From: Linderina pennispora
Taxonomy: Eukaryota > Kickxellomycota > Kickxellomycetes > Kickxellales > Kickxellaceae
NCBI RefSeq assembly: GCF_002104995.1
Contig: NW_024468249.1
Span: forward strand, 1,054,001-1,118,000
DNA length: 64,000 nucleotides
Direction of reading: 5' to 3'
A program made the position numbers and the translations under genes. The notes under the pieces are model-generated. The model had not been told where the DNA came from. It made no database searches and saw only the letters and a program-made list of their open reading frames with translations. Shown piece by piece: positions 41,201 to 51,734 of this stretch (the stretch's first letter is position 1; every line of letters begins with the position of its first letter).

Positions 41201-41417
41201 CAGAGTCCTCAGCACCCGCCATCAGCTCGAGCTGGTCGCTAGGCTCGTCGTCGAGTGTATCGGGGTACTGCATTGCCTGGGCAACCGAGTTGAGGGCAGT
41301 TTGGGCGGGGGTACTGGGCGCATCAGCGCTGCCCAGCAGCGTCGAGTCAGATAGCATCGAACTGCCCAAGAAGCTCGACTGCAGGGCCTTTTCAAAGTCG
41401 TTTGATTCTGTAGGCAT
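38241..41417 (-). CDS. CTF18: Chromosome transmission fidelity protein 18 (alternative RFC large subunit)
   Basis: Large subunit of the Ctf18-RFC clamp loader, which loads PCNA at forks and supports sister-chromatid cohesion and the S-phase checkpoint. 1058 residues, single exon. The N-terminal ~380 residues are acidic and variable, with LWVDKYRAQSFLDLVSDERV just before the AAA+ module. That module has Walker A LLLSGPPGLGKTTLAHVVAK, EINASDDRTVSKV, and Walker B QLLVIDEIDGAAQ, with sensor sequence PIICICNNVYAPVLRPLR. The C-terminus ends WFHFFEGFSNAVRKPTQMKE, the conserved segment that binds Dcc1–Ctf8. The longer-than-RFC1 middle region and this tail separate it from Rfc1, Rad24 and Elg1. Divergent from NMT1 with 280 bp between starts. 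Confidence 0.95.
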   Translation of the reverse strand: MPTESNDFEKALQSSFLGSSMLSDSTLLGSADAPSTPAQTALNSVAQAMQYPDTLDDEPSDQLELMAGAEDSDDEQDDMGAGFSQFSIFSDARVVRNQETGQAELQPFNMPDDSRVDVDLQPAPGWNESRGKRRRHGDAMPEHPTGDAASRMADIRRSAERQAKEITDILKQAMPGARENSTSIEGFQHGGVSVLTPADRTKGYRDAIALRQEMDSRESEESRRQKIMRMEEDAMEPPNAQPIIPVAGLSTRVQPTTARFASKYSLPPESGDFMTSRTSSGSNLYFAMRSEIDIAKQMDSIMSLRDSDRMSSSIANRVVKEIECDLDTEIARQISEREAEELRSRMREIDPDDEMAVDQLAEHVERTSIADSTLWVDKYRAQSFLDLVSDERVNRAVMQWIKEWDYCVFGRDNALTTRTNVNTNGFGRALPPKPKSTDKWKRPDKRILLLSGPPGLGKTTLAHVVAKQAGYATIEINASDDRTVSKVRDRILGVTQTHAVGLHGSTRPQLLVIDEIDGAAQAQSSQGDFISTLVSLATADESSGDKAKAKKHPPAKGKFGPLLRPIICICNNVYAPVLRPLRQVAQCYQIHAPTAVQLAKRLEEVCENEGMAADAWSLMALAKQNEGDIRACLNSLQMIRAHSSALGADHLRGNNIGIKDVQRSLFAVWDMIFTRPSAASLQRAQPAQKSSNRRMDDSAIDRSYSEMLLEAVQSAGENERIMQGCFENYLRMDFRDLTHTKVASLCTDWLEFYDFVDSACRKNPSVAEPLYGYLHYPILAIHRTCSTALGLASGEFEYPHSEYAAFQARQVATSIIQSLAAGCTSVRARATCTINSVATSLLDPLLHIISPTLMTANKQLLKGGEKDRLMRLLDVMSSWQLTFVQSKETDGQFVYKLEPPIDRLFAFADRRPARNILPMRYPVRQLVAQELERMRMARIAAKEEMQNGKKGGSGGAKEAAKREYLDKLFADPLANAIQAPKSKDVPMDEDGEPLIKDFFGRLVKRKTKQTGPKEATPGTNASASGGRHEAGKSKMWFHFFEGFSNAVRKPTQMKELFE

Positions 41418-41697
41418 TTCGAATTAGGAGAGCATAAAACTGGGCCAGGAATAGCGAAAGCAGGCAGGACGAGTGCCAAATATTTTTCGCCTCGGCGCGT
41501 CTGGCGCGTCCAAATCGCGCAGAGTTTATGCGGCTCGTAGTGCTTCGGCTGGGTTTGAGCCGAGCTGCCAGACCATTCAGCGCCCAAGACTACCAAAGTT
41601 CCACGTTTCGTGAGCTTCTCTCAGGCCATCACCTTGCCTTTCTTAAATTTACATTTTGCGCCTGCTCCAATCTCGGTTCAGCAAGAGCTTATCACCC

Positions 41698-43119
41698 ATG
41701 GCAGACAAGGATCCCTCTGACGCGCTTCCGATCGACAACAAGAAGCTGATGCAGCTTCTGCAGCAGCTAGGCGCGCAATCGCTGGTTGATGCGCCGACCA
41801 GCAAGCTGAGGCGCGAGGAGGAGGAGGAGAAGAACACCAAGCACGAGTTCTGGGAGACACAGCCGGTGCCCAAGTCGACCGATGAGGTCAAGGAAGACGG
41901 GCCGCTGCACCCGCCGCTGAAGCCCGAGCAGATCCCCAAGGATCCATACCCGCTGCCGCCGTCCCTGTCGTGGTGCCTGGTGGACATTGAGGTTGAGGAG
42001 CAGATGCAGGAGATGCACGATCTGCTGATGGACCACTACGTCGAGGACGTGGACTCGAAGTTCCGGTTCAACTACTCGACCGAGTTCCTGCGCTGGGCGC
42101 TGCTGCCGCCCAATGTGCGCAAGGACTGGCACATTGGCGTGCGCGATGCGGCGACTGGCGCGCTTGTCGCGTTCATCAGCGGCATTCCAGTTGAGGTGAT
42201 GGTGCGCGATAAGACGATCACCATGGCCGAGATCAACTTCCTCTGCGTGCACAAGGGCCTGCGCAGCCAGCGCCTGGCGCCGCTGCTGATCAAGGAGGTT
42301 ACCCGCCATGTGCACCAGGTCGGCATTTTCCAGGCCGTCTACACGGCAGGGCGGCAGCTGCCCAAGCCGGTGTCTACATGCCGGTACTTCCACCGGTCCC
42401 TGAATCCGCGCAAGCTGATGGACGCCGGGTTCTCCAAGAAGGTGTCTGGCCCCGATCTCGTCAAGCTTATGTCGATGCTGCGCCTGCCGCCGCAGACGAG
42501 CACGCCTGGGCTGCGGCCGATGCGCAAGGGTGATGTCTCGCAGGTGCGCAAGCTGCTGAACCGCTACCTGAAGAACCGGTGCGAGGTGCTGCCAATCTTC
42601 AAGACCGATGCCGAGGTTGCTCACTGGTTCCTGCCGCGCGAAGACGTGATGTGGACGTATGTGGTCGACGACGCCGAGCATCCAGGCAAGCTTTCGGACT
42701 TTTTCTCGTTCTACTCGCTGCCGAGCTCGGTCCTGAAGTCTAACAAGCAGGGCTCGACCACCGTGCGCGGCACGATCAAGCCCGTGTATCTGTTCTACTA
42801 CGGAACCAAGACCGACTACGAGGTGAAGCTGACCGATGAGGAGAAGGCTGCGTGCACGGGCCAGAAGCAGCAGAAGGCGCTGGCCAAGCAGAAGCAGAAC
42901 GAGCTGATCAAGGGGCGGCTGGTTGAGCTTATGCAGGATATGCTGGTGCTGGCCAAGGCTGCTGGGTTCGACGTCGTCAACTGCCTGCACATGATGGACA
43001 ACCGCGAGTTTTTGGAGGAGCTGGGCTTTGGCCCTGGTGACGGGTTCCTGCGCTACTACTTCTACAACTGGCTGGCCCGTCCCTTTGAGCCGAGCAAGAT
43101 CGGCCTGGTCATGCTCTAA
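41698..43119 (+). CDS. NMT1: Glycylpeptide N-tetradecanoyltransferase
   Basis: Transfers myristate from myristoyl-CoA to N-terminal glycines. 473 residues from the ATG at 41698 (MADKDPSDALPIDNKKLMQL); no earlier ATG in frame. It has both GNAT-like halves: EINFLCVHKGLRSQRLAPLL (acyl-CoA binding) and YTAGRQLPKPVSTCRYFHRS in the N half, TYVVDDAEHPGKLSDFFSFY in the C half. The C-terminal motif is DGFLRYYFYNWLARPF and the protein ends at GLVML, where the free terminal carboxylate of Leu acts as the catalytic base; its exact position is preserved. An N-terminal Lys-rich stretch (EEEEKNTKHEFWETQPV) matches the ribosome-associated region of fungal enzymes. All features are intact. Confidence 0.97.
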   Translation: MADKDPSDALPIDNKKLMQLLQQLGAQSLVDAPTSKLRREEEEEKNTKHEFWETQPVPKSTDEVKEDGPLHPPLKPEQIPKDPYPLPPSLSWCLVDIEVEEQMQEMHDLLMDHYVEDVDSKFRFNYSTEFLRWALLPPNVRKDWHIGVRDAATGALVAFISGIPVEVMVRDKTITMAEINFLCVHKGLRSQRLAPLLIKEVTRHVHQVGIFQAVYTAGRQLPKPVSTCRYFHRSLNPRKLMDAGFSKKVSGPDLVKLMSMLRLPPQTSTPGLRPMRKGDVSQVRKLLNRYLKNRCEVLPIFKTDAEVAHWFLPREDVMWTYVVDDAEHPGKLSDFFSFYSLPSSVLKSNKQGSTTVRGTIKPVYLFYYGTKTDYEVKLTDEEKAACTGQKQQKALAKQKQNELIKGRLVELMQDMLVLAKAAGFDVVNCLHMMDNREFLEELGFGPGDGFLRYYFYNWLARPFEPSKIGLVML

Positions 43120-43300
43120 GCGTCTGTTCGAGACATCAACGAGACTAGTGCTATTTTTACTGCTTGCTTTGAACAAGACAGAGGCTGATTTTTCTATCTT
43201 GCATCTTTTTTCCCTCTCTTCACTTGCGATTTCGTAGCATCCTCCATCACCGCATTCCCGTTCAATTTCACCACGCCCTGTTCTTCGCATTTGCCGACAT

Positions 43301-44301
43301 ATGGAGTTTAACCGCATAAGGTGAGGACTAGGGCCGGCAGCGGGCGTTTGGGCTACGAGGCAGCAAACAAGAAACTACTGCTAAAAACACTCCCTTGGCA
43401 ACCTAGCTCTATCCCGTTCAGCGGCCTGTCGCGCCAGGAGATTCTGCACGGTGCAGCGAACCGCCTGATGTACTCGCAGTTCTACACAGCGTACTACATC
43501 GCCATGTTCCTGCTTGGTCTAACGACCATGGTCACAGTAAGTCTACGCGCGCACCGCGACTCTTCAGCGACACCAGCAGCTGCATCGTTCCTAATACCCC
43601 TTTCTTCCTTGGCTCTAGGCGTTCGTCGAGAAATGGTAAGTTGTCAGAGACGGAGAACAAACTGCCTTTAAAGGTCCGCCAGACTGATGCTAGCTATTGT
43701 ACTGTGTAGCCCGTCGCTGTTTTTCATTGTCATCGAGTCGGTCCTCTGCATCTGCATGATCCTTGAGATTATAACCCGCGGCATCGCCATGGGCAAGCAG
43801 TTCCTCAAGTCCTGGTGGAACTACTTTGACATAGTCCTTGTCCTTTTCTGCTCGATTACGCTTATTTTCCTGTCGCGCGGCTGCTCAGCGTCCTCTAACT
43901 CTGAGGAGCTCATCAATACTATCCTCCTGGTGATCCGCAATGCTGCACAGGTATTCCGGCTACTGGCAACGCTGCGCAAGAACCGGCGGCAGCTGGATGC
44001 ACGCGACATGAATGTTGACTTCAACAGCAACCGGGGATCTGACTTTTTGGACGTCATTGGGGATATCGACGGGATCGTCGATACTACCGATGGGTACCGG
44101 GTTCCTGGGGTGCCGCGGACAGATGGCATGGGCGACGAGTTTAGGCTGTCGATTGATTCCCTGGATGATGGATATGAAATGAGAACGCCAGAGAATCAGG
44201 GCCTGGATAGGCTGAGGAGGTCTACCAGTCGGTCGTCGGCGACATCGGTTTCTAATGTTGATAAGTTGACGGGCCGGAAAAGGAGTCCAGGAGTAGTGTA
44301 G
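43301..44301 (+). CDS. Voltage-sensor-like four-helix membrane protein
   Basis: Four exons: 43301–43320, 43407–43536, 43619–43635 (17 nt) and 43710–44301, all with GT–AG introns of 86, 82 and 74 nt, give 252 residues. Starting MEFNRI, it has four likely membrane helices: FYTAYYIAMFLLGLTTMVTA (S1-like), LFFIVIESVLCICMILEII (S2-like), WWNYFDIVLVLFCSITLIFL (S3-like, with the WN.FD pattern of ion-transport domains) and INTILLVIRNAAQVFRLLAT with a basic LRKNRRQ extension (S4-like). Arg spacing in the last helix is not the strict every-third pattern, so voltage gating is uncertain. The C-terminal ~110 residues are polar, Ser/Asp-rich and probably cytosolic. No pore helices follow, so this is a stand-alone sensor-like protein, perhaps a fungal VSD family. 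Confidence 0.75.
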
Positions 44302-45586
44302 CACGCTTAATAGAAGCTATTTGAACCTTTTTTTTTTGGAGCTGAATGTAGTTCATTTGCGATATACGATGTCCAGCTCTGTTTTGGGGTGCATTTGAAG
44401 CGGCCGAGAAAGTTATCACACTTTCACGGTATACTCAATGGCGAAGCTGCTGCCTAGGCACACTTCTCTTGCCATCCTCTGCATCCGAATCAATATTGTA
44501 GGGGGAGGCAGCTGAAGAACAGGGCACATGCACTCTATCTGCTAGTCCAGTTTGCACATCACATACCCTAGTCGATACTGCCCATCTTTCCGAATAGCGC
44601 TTAAAGCCTATTTATGTGCCTTCAACTGGAGAGAACCCCTTGTGACACTAGTTCCCGCAAGAATCTAACTCGGAGAAACCTACCCCGAGGTTTCATACCT
44701 GAGTGAACCATAGATCTGTCCCGGGTCAATAGTGATCTGAATACCCAAGAGTAAATCTGGGAGCGGGTGGATGTCATATACTTGCAGGTAATAACGTGGT
44801 ATATATAGTCACATCCATAGTGCCGCCAGAACTTGCTGTTCCATGAGATAAAACTTCATCAATATAGCCAAGTACCATACTGGAAAGTAGTCTCATGGGT
44901 GCACTCACCGCTAGCAAAGAACTATCCGGGTTCTCTTTCCTTGTCAATACCTGATCATGTTGAATGATGGATGTCTCGAGATTAGAGGTGATTACTCGGC
45001 GGTTTGGATGTGGCAACTCTTTGCGGAGGTTGTCAAAGCATAAAAAGCGAATGTATGCACTTTGTGCATTTGTCAATGTCATGCGCCCAAAGGGTTGTCA
45101 ATTTTCTGCAAAGCTGCCCAGGGAAACAGCGAACTTCATCATCATCAGAGCAGTGCAAGAGAGTCTGGGAGTACGGTTGTGTTTAGGTTCAAACGAACCA
45201 TAAAATTCACCAAAAACAGCCCACGGACAACAGTCTATGTTTCTGAAATGTCTGTGAACAAAAGTGAGCATATTTCTGCCACCAGTGCAAGCTCCTGCAC
45301 CCATGCCACATGCTCAAAGCACATCTGACGTATGCGCTGGAAAACCTGTTCGGATCTCCTTTCTATGATTATCAACTGGGGACACATGTGTCTACATTGC
45401 TGGGCACTGCAACTAGCGTCCACACATCTACATTCCTACCCTGCTACTCTGAAAAGCCACATGAAAATAGGATATGTCATGTGGATATGCAGATACCATG
45501 TTAGCGCATCTGGCAACCACACTTGGCCAACCGCTGAGAGCCGTCGAGCGCATCCGACCTCTTGGAAATGGGGTTTTACCGCTGGA
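44302..45586. other. Gene-poor AT-rich spacer with weak coding traces
   Basis: A T-run after the VSD gene (44330–44338) probably marks its 3' end. A short plus-strand frame at 44964–45203 (MMDVSRLEVITRRFGCGNSL…) may be the eroded 5' part of the LRR-like relic that follows, but similarity is too weak to assert. Confidence 0.35.
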
Positions 45587-46715
45587 ATGAAGCTGGGTAT
45601 AGGTCCACGGTATTTCGAAGCTGACTGTACAGCGGCGTTAATTTTGGAGCTGTTTCCTGATGCCAATGACTTGAGCTATAGGCTGTCCAAGGTTGAAAAC
45701 TCTCATGGTGATAATGTCGCCACAATCCTACCCGACACCTCACCGCTGTATGAGGTCCTAACGCAGAAGTACCTACACCAGCTTATGTATGTCCAGTCAG
45801 CTGTGCCTTTCCCCGACGGAGCAACCAGCTTTTCAGCAAACCTGACAAAGTTGGTTTTGGACGCAATATACATCACATCGCTCAGAGCTTTCCCGGTGAT
45901 TCCCACAAAGAAGCTAGTCGTTGTTCGGATTTTTCGCATCTTTGGGATGGCTCCGTTCTGGCTTTTTCGACATGCAAGTGGTGTGGTTGATCTGTCTAGC
46001 TTGGAAGAGTTGTCTCTCGACTTCATACCTACTGGTATGGAGCGAGTGCCGTTTCCTGGTGCAGTTTGCTCCATTCGTTTTGGGTCTCTGGGGATGTTGA
46101 AAGTTTGTGGTTCAGCTGGCACCTACAGCTGGCTCTACCCAGCACTTGAAAGCAATCCAATCAATGGGCTGCATATATCCGAGGACCCGGGCCATTTTAT
46201 TGCGGGAGGCATGGGCATTATCAGCACGGCAGCATCGTTGACAATCGTACATCCAACCGGGACTCCACACACCAAGATATTCTGTGAGCCAACCCGTGTA
46301 CCTCTTTGAACAATCGTCAATCCTCCAGGAGGTATCTGTTGGAGGCATCTACTGAGCACTACCCGAGCGCATCAACTGGAAACAGCTACGCAAACTCATC
46401 ATGATGGCTAGCATCGCTGATAAGCTGGGCTTGGCCAAACTGATCTTTCAGCTGCCCTTGCTGGAAATTCTGCGTATTCATTGCTATTCAACGGACCGCA
46501 GGGATGTTGAACAGACTCTCTTCCCTGACCAAGCCCTTGTCATTGATAGGATCCATGCTGAGCTGAAACTTGACGATGTGGAGTCCATTAGCAACACCTT
46601 TCTGGAACTTCAACCTCAGGCGCTGTGGAGACATGTCAGAGAAGTTCCAACCCTCAACGTTGTAGCAGCACACCAAATGACGTGCTACGGCCAAGGCAGC
46701 TCACATATTTGTTGA
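45587..46715 (+). pseudogene. Leucine-rich repeat-like gene remnant
   Basis: Protein-like sequence with leucine-rich units on the plus strand: LTKLVLDAIYITSLRAFPVI, LVVVRIFRIFGMAPFWLF, SSLEELSLDFIPTGMERV, FGSLGMLKVCGSAGTYSW, then a stop at 46307–46309. It resumes in another frame (SSILQEVSVGGIY, stop, then ERINWKQLRKLIMMASIADK and LIFQLPLLEILRIHCYS) to a stop at 46715. At least one frameshift and one further stop interrupt it, so I read it as a pseudogene. The style resembles F-box/LRR proteins but it is not a close relative of the 31.9–38 kb array. The 5' end is not defined; open frame extends back to 45332. Confidence 0.5.
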
Positions 46716-48271
46716 TCTTAGTAAGTGCTGTGTGTCCCGACATGCCCTAATGGCAGTGACAGTTGGATTGTATGCATGCAGGCTGGAATGAACAATGGTG
46801 AATGTCCCGAACTTGACCAAGATGATAATTCACAATGCTCCCTTCGCCTCTGCTGCAGTCGCAATCCGATGAATAGGAAAGCCTGGCCGCCGCCACCGGG
46901 TCACCTTTGGTGTCTGTAGAGAAAAAGTCGGTCATGATGACTCCGTCTTCAGGTGAAACTGACAAGGTCTTATCAGTACTGCATGTATAGACAATACTAT
47001 GCGGACTGCTTACGCCTAGAAATCAACAGGTCTGGCTGAGAGACAATAGAACAGAAGAAAGTGTTGGCATTAGAGTGCGGAGTCTTAGGAGTTGTGTCTT
47101 CTGAGGTTGTGGCAATATAAAAACAAGCAAACCTCAGCGAAATTGGTGCAGTTCAGCACCAGTTCTTTCCACTATCTTTTTCGCCCCGTTAACAGTACTT
47201 CCAACTCTTCTATATAATATACTTTGGCTATGCTCACTTCTCATACAAACCTGATGAAACTACACGGCAACGAAAACGTAGAATGGTACCATTCAACAAC
47301 GAAGCCAGAGATAGGCCCATCTGGTAAAGATATGAATAGAGATAACTGGTTAGAGCTAATTCGTGGTCCTAAGTGAGCCTCACAATCGACCGAGCTCAAT
47401 CGACCATCGGACCGTCCCACATATCACCACATGCTCGTATGCTAATGAACATATCTTTTCACCGTTATCCAGCCTCGTCGGTCTCAATAATATTGTTCTA
47501 GCTCGCTATTGTCCTCATGATATCATATTATTTAGCGACATGGGTACAGCTGGAGGTACCAAATACGATGATAGCCGTATAGGCAAGGCACGCTGTTCTC
47601 ACATTGACTCACTAGACTGTACTCTTGGAAAGCTACAAGTAAAATACCGAAATCACACCGATCCAAGCTTACCACAGGTTAATATTTTATACTAGTTTAC
47701 CAGTCTGGTAGCTTAGCAGCAGCCGAGGGTTGTCAATTCTGTAAATGTGTATTATTCATGTCTGTCAGTAAGCTTTTTCTTTGCTTAAATATTCTGCGAT
47801 AACAACAATAGAATGAAGGTTATATTGTGTAGTCTCCGGGGTGTACTAAGTAGTTGCTCAGCTCACAGTTCGTCAGATAAAGGCAAATGTTCAAGAAAAT
47901 ACATCCATGGCCGTTCAAAACTAGTGCTGACTTGGGAGCTACTGACAGCTGGTATTGTGTTGTGCTGGGCATATATCCCGCAAAAAGGATTGGTTTTCTC
48001 TCAAGGCACAATATTGTTTCAAAGTGCGTGTTTAGCCATGGCAAATAATATTAACAGCAGCGGCTATTTACTTGAACTCACAGAGGATATACCTTATTAT
48101 CAATGAAACACTTGCCGGAGCATATTTTAGCATATATCCTGTTCAGCCTAGTGCATGCAAGTACCCGTGTTAATAAGCAATACATTTAGTGTGCGTTGAA
48201 TATGGTAAAATCGAGTGTGAATTTGATGCAATGGTATCTGCCACTTCCGGAAATCACAATTGAATAGCTTA
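46716..48271. other. AT-rich spacer with only doubtful small frames
   Basis: 1.56 kb. A 48-codon frame at 47230–47376 (MLTSHTNLMKLHGNENVEWY…) follows a promoter-like TATATAATATAC at 47210–47221 but has no recognisable features. A 97-codon frame at 47813–48106 contains one hydrophobic stretch (LLTAGIVLCWAYI). Neither is supported by homology, so I do not call genes here. Confidence 0.35.
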
Positions 48272-50430
48272 TTATATGCAATATACGAGAACGTCGCCAG
48301 CACGTCGCGAGTCCCCGCTGAAATGCGTGTTGAAGAACCGTGCGCATTCGCTGTAGCCAGATTCTGTCAAGTACGTGTGAATCCGCGGCAGCATGACGTC
48401 ATAGAACACAAGATGGCTGGGTTTTGGGCGTGCGCTACCTGGAGCCGGGTGCAAATTGCCGAGATGGAGCGATTCCGTCTTCAAATCCTCAGGATCCACC
48501 AAGACTCGCTGCAGGAACTGCGCTGGATCCTGTTCAAAGTCGTCAGCCTCACAGTAGTGCGAGCCCAAGTGGGCGCGCTTAAGCGGCGGCTCGCACGAGA
48601 GGAACCACATAGGGGTATTTTTGTGCAAGTGGCTGTAAAATGGCGTCGAGTGGCATGGCATAATGAAGCCAATGCTGGCAGCATCGGCATTTCGCAAATA
48701 CGCCATGACATCGACTACGCCACGCTGGTGCACTAAATTCAAGTACAGCATTGCTGGTAGATTCGTCGCTACCAAGAACACAACCAGTTGGTTTACTGTC
48801 AGCCTCGGCAGTCTACTAGTCTTTGGCGATGGGGCGATTCCGGAAAGCGTCTGCAAGGATACGGCGGCGTACATGAATCCGATGGGCAGGAGCGGGTAAA
48901 GGAACCGATACTCCATATGCCCAACCAGCGAAAATGCGAATGATGCCATGATCGCAACCAAAGCGGGCTCCATCGAAGCGGTCTGCGTTTGGTGTGCAAC
49001 CCACACGCCATGAATGATGAGCGGCAGCATCGACGTGAACATTGTTGGGAAGCTGACCACCAGATGGTAGAACGGCGAGGAGTTGCCAAACCAGGTCGCC
49101 AGGTCTTCTTGCACGTTGAATCTGTAGAAACTGTACGGTGGGAACACCCATTTGCCGTATCCCATCCGGTCAATTCCCACCATCGCGATTATTGCTACGA
49201 CACCGATGATAGCGCTAGTTTGTACTATGTGCAGTGTGCGTCTAATGCGGTTTTGGCGCGGTTGGCGAACTAGCAAAACGACGCCAGCACATAGCCACAG
49301 GGCTCCGCTGGTCGGCCGCACAATGCAGCTGAGCGCGGCAAATGCCAAGGCAAGCCGCAGGGACGGTGCATGAGTCACGCGAGGGCTACGTGAGGCGGCG
49401 TGCCATGGCCAGTATACAAAGGCTGCTGCAGTCAATGCCGTTTCGGCTGAATTGGCCAAGGGCCGCACAACTCCGCTGCCCATCGTCCACGAAATGACCG
49501 AGCACGCGAGCTACGCAGTTTCAGCATGTATAGTGGTCCAAAAATAAGTATGTGTCAAATGGGGAATCAACATGCATGTGCTTTATTTGCACTGGTCACG
49601 TAATGGGTACTTACCGCCCATGTGCCCACCCGGGAGCCGCCCAGGCGCTTGGCAAAATGATATGTCGAGAAATCAGCTGCGGCTGCAATAATCGCGACCA
49701 GGATATACGGCGCCGTGAGCTACATATGGAGAGCGTAGACATCGTGGATTGCTTTAACGAAAAGGCCGTGTCCGCTATGCACATGCAATGCAATGCACTG
49801 CATATGTGCTTGGGGTCGTTGGCTGTCCCGCTGGGCCCGCATGACATGCAATTAAGGCAGAAAGGGGCCAGAGGAGGGATCTCCATTGATCTCAAGGCCA
49901 TCTGGAGAATGGCATGCAAATGTCGAGCAGACGTCATGCGCTTTTTGGGGGAGAAAAAGCGACTTGCGCTGCCAGCGGAATGATCTCTCCTTTATAGCTG
50001 AGGCAGGCGCTCACCGCATAACCTCCGGTGATGGCGTTCTAATAGGCCAGAGGTCACTGTGGGGAGGATATCTCAGCAGACAAGACGTCATATGCCCTCG
50101 AGCACTCTCCTCGCCGATTGTCGCACTTACAATGAGCCTTGTACCGTCGAGATGCAGGAGCTCCAGTATCTTGTACACGACGGCAAACATCATCGGGTGC
50201 GCATACCCACGCAGAGTGTAGTGCCATTCCCATGTGACGAAGCCGTAGCCGAACACGCTGCGATGGGCGACCTCAAGTGATTGCCACGTTTCGTCCGGGT
50301 GGATGTACGTTTGCACCAGGCTGACGTTGAGCAGGCGGAATGCCAGCAGTGCGGCGAACAGCCGCGGGCTGGTTAGCCAGGCGGGCAGTGCGCAGCGGGG
50401 GCGTGGTGGCGGACTGCCGTCGCGTGCCAT
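48272..50430 (-). CDS. GPI10: GPI mannosyltransferase 3 (PIG-B/Gpi10)
   Basis: Adds the third mannose to the GPI precursor in the ER lumen; multi-pass membrane enzyme of family GT22. Three exons on the minus strand: 50131–50430, 49615–49719, 48272–49510 (introns 411 and 104 nt, GTAAGT donors), 547 residues, all junctions in phase 0. The luminal catalytic motif HPDETWQSLEVAHR is at residues 44–57, followed by TWEWHYTLRGYAHPM. Exon 2 gives LTAPYILVAIIAAAADFSTY, and exon 3 continues with alternating hydrophobic helices, GHMEYRFLYPLLPIGFMY, then MPCHSTPFYSHLHKNTPMWF and LSCEPPL, which are PIG-B-specific. The end, RFFNTHFSGDSRRAGDVLVY, is the PIG-B C-terminal signature, separating it from Smp3/PIG-Z. 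Start ATG at 50430. Confidence 0.93.
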
Positions 50431-51734
50431 CCTTTTTCGTATATGAATTTCCTGCTCGGATATGTGCAAATATTAATTCCGCCCAGAGTGAGAGGCGGGC
50501 AGTGCAGGCGGGAGATGCAAGGCAGACCGGAAGAAAGGCAGGGGGATATACAGTGCTGGCAGGCTCTGCTGGCCCACGGCAGGGGGCGCCCAGCTATGGC
50601 GATTGAGCAGTTCCTTGAATGATTGTGGATCCCCCATCCGCTTGCTGGCCCAAGCCCGAATGATGGGTGGCCCGCAGACGGAGCTTGCGTGGTTTTATTT
50701 TGTTGAGTGCTGTCCCCGTGACCCGTCTTTCTGTTGGGGAAATCGGCAGCTTGTGTGTTTTGGCGGGCGAGAGGTCATGTAGAGCGGCGACAGGCAGACA
50801 GACAGGCAGGTGTGGTCGCGCACATATAAAGTGCAGTCCGTCTGGCCCTTTTTGCCGGCAGGCCCACAAGGCTTCTCTCCTTCCTCTCCTCCACCATTTC
50901 CATTATTCCACACAACTCGAGTTAGCTCTTGCAGCCTGCTGACGCAGTAACACACAAAGGTTTGTATTTTTCTCTCGCCTTGCTGCTTGCCAGAGAGTGC
51001 TTACGTCGGCATCGAGGATACGCCTGCCCGCCTGCTCTCGACAAAGCGCCCGCAGTTCATTTCGCCCCCGAGCCATTGCTACCGCGCCCGCAGCGAGCAG
51101 CCTCCTCGGGCAGGCGTGCCTGCAATGGATGCCGTCGGCTCTGTGGACACGTGATGCGCGCTTTGCCGAGGGCGAGCAGGGGTCAGCCCAAGCCTTTTCC
51201 GTGCACCTCCAAGCTGGGAGTAGGGGAGTGCAGCCCCGCTGGGCAAATCGACGCGTAGCAGGAGACGCGCGGGTCCTGCAAAAACTGCTTTTTGTTTGCC
51301 TGCGACTCCGCTGCGGGGAGGGTTCTCGTCGCCTCAGCCGTGGGCTGCTTGGGGAGAGGAGCAGGTTCTAGGCTGAGCGGGACTGAGACGGTGCCCGAGG
51401 AGTGGACGGCGACTGCCTGTTGCAGTCTATGCTGTGGGTACCATGCGCTGGTATCTCATCAGCGCGGCCAGCTCACCATCGGGCCCTGGTTTGTGCCTCC
51501 CCATCGATTTCCTGTCCTTGTGCTTATTCAACGCATTTTTTGCAGCTAACACCCTCTTTCTCTCCTGTCTGACCTTAGGCTCTATATTATTATTCGCTCT
51601 ACTTTATAACCCACACCTCGTTTCTCCTACTCGTTTTCTACTCTTTTTGCGCGCTCCACACACTTTTATCTTTTCCTCAAGAACAGCTTTCTTTTTCGCA
51701 CTCGTACTTTCTCGTAATTGCTCGTTACCCCACT
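50431..51734. promoter_or_regulatory. Long GSK3 leader/promoter region
   Basis: 1.3 kb between the divergent GPI10 and GSK3 starts. It contains a TATA-like box far upstream (50825–50830) and a long C/T-rich tract (51530–51730) before the ATG. No protein-like frame is convincing. A long 5' leader, possibly with a leader intron, would fit; not provable here. Confidence 0.4.
50825..50830 (+). promoter_or_regulatory. TATA-like element, distal GSK3 promoter
   Basis: CACATATAAAGTGCAG context; about 905 bp before the GSK3 ATG, so if used the transcript has an unusually long leader. Confidence 0.3.

Noticed and set aside
41767-43317. 516-codon minus-strand open frame
   Set aside because: Antisense to NMT1, which is complete on the other strand.
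44302-48271. tRNA, rRNA or CRISPR features in gene-poor regions
   Set aside because: No B-box-like arm with a matching cloverleaf and no regular spaced repeats were found by eye; CRISPR is not expected in a fungal chromosome.
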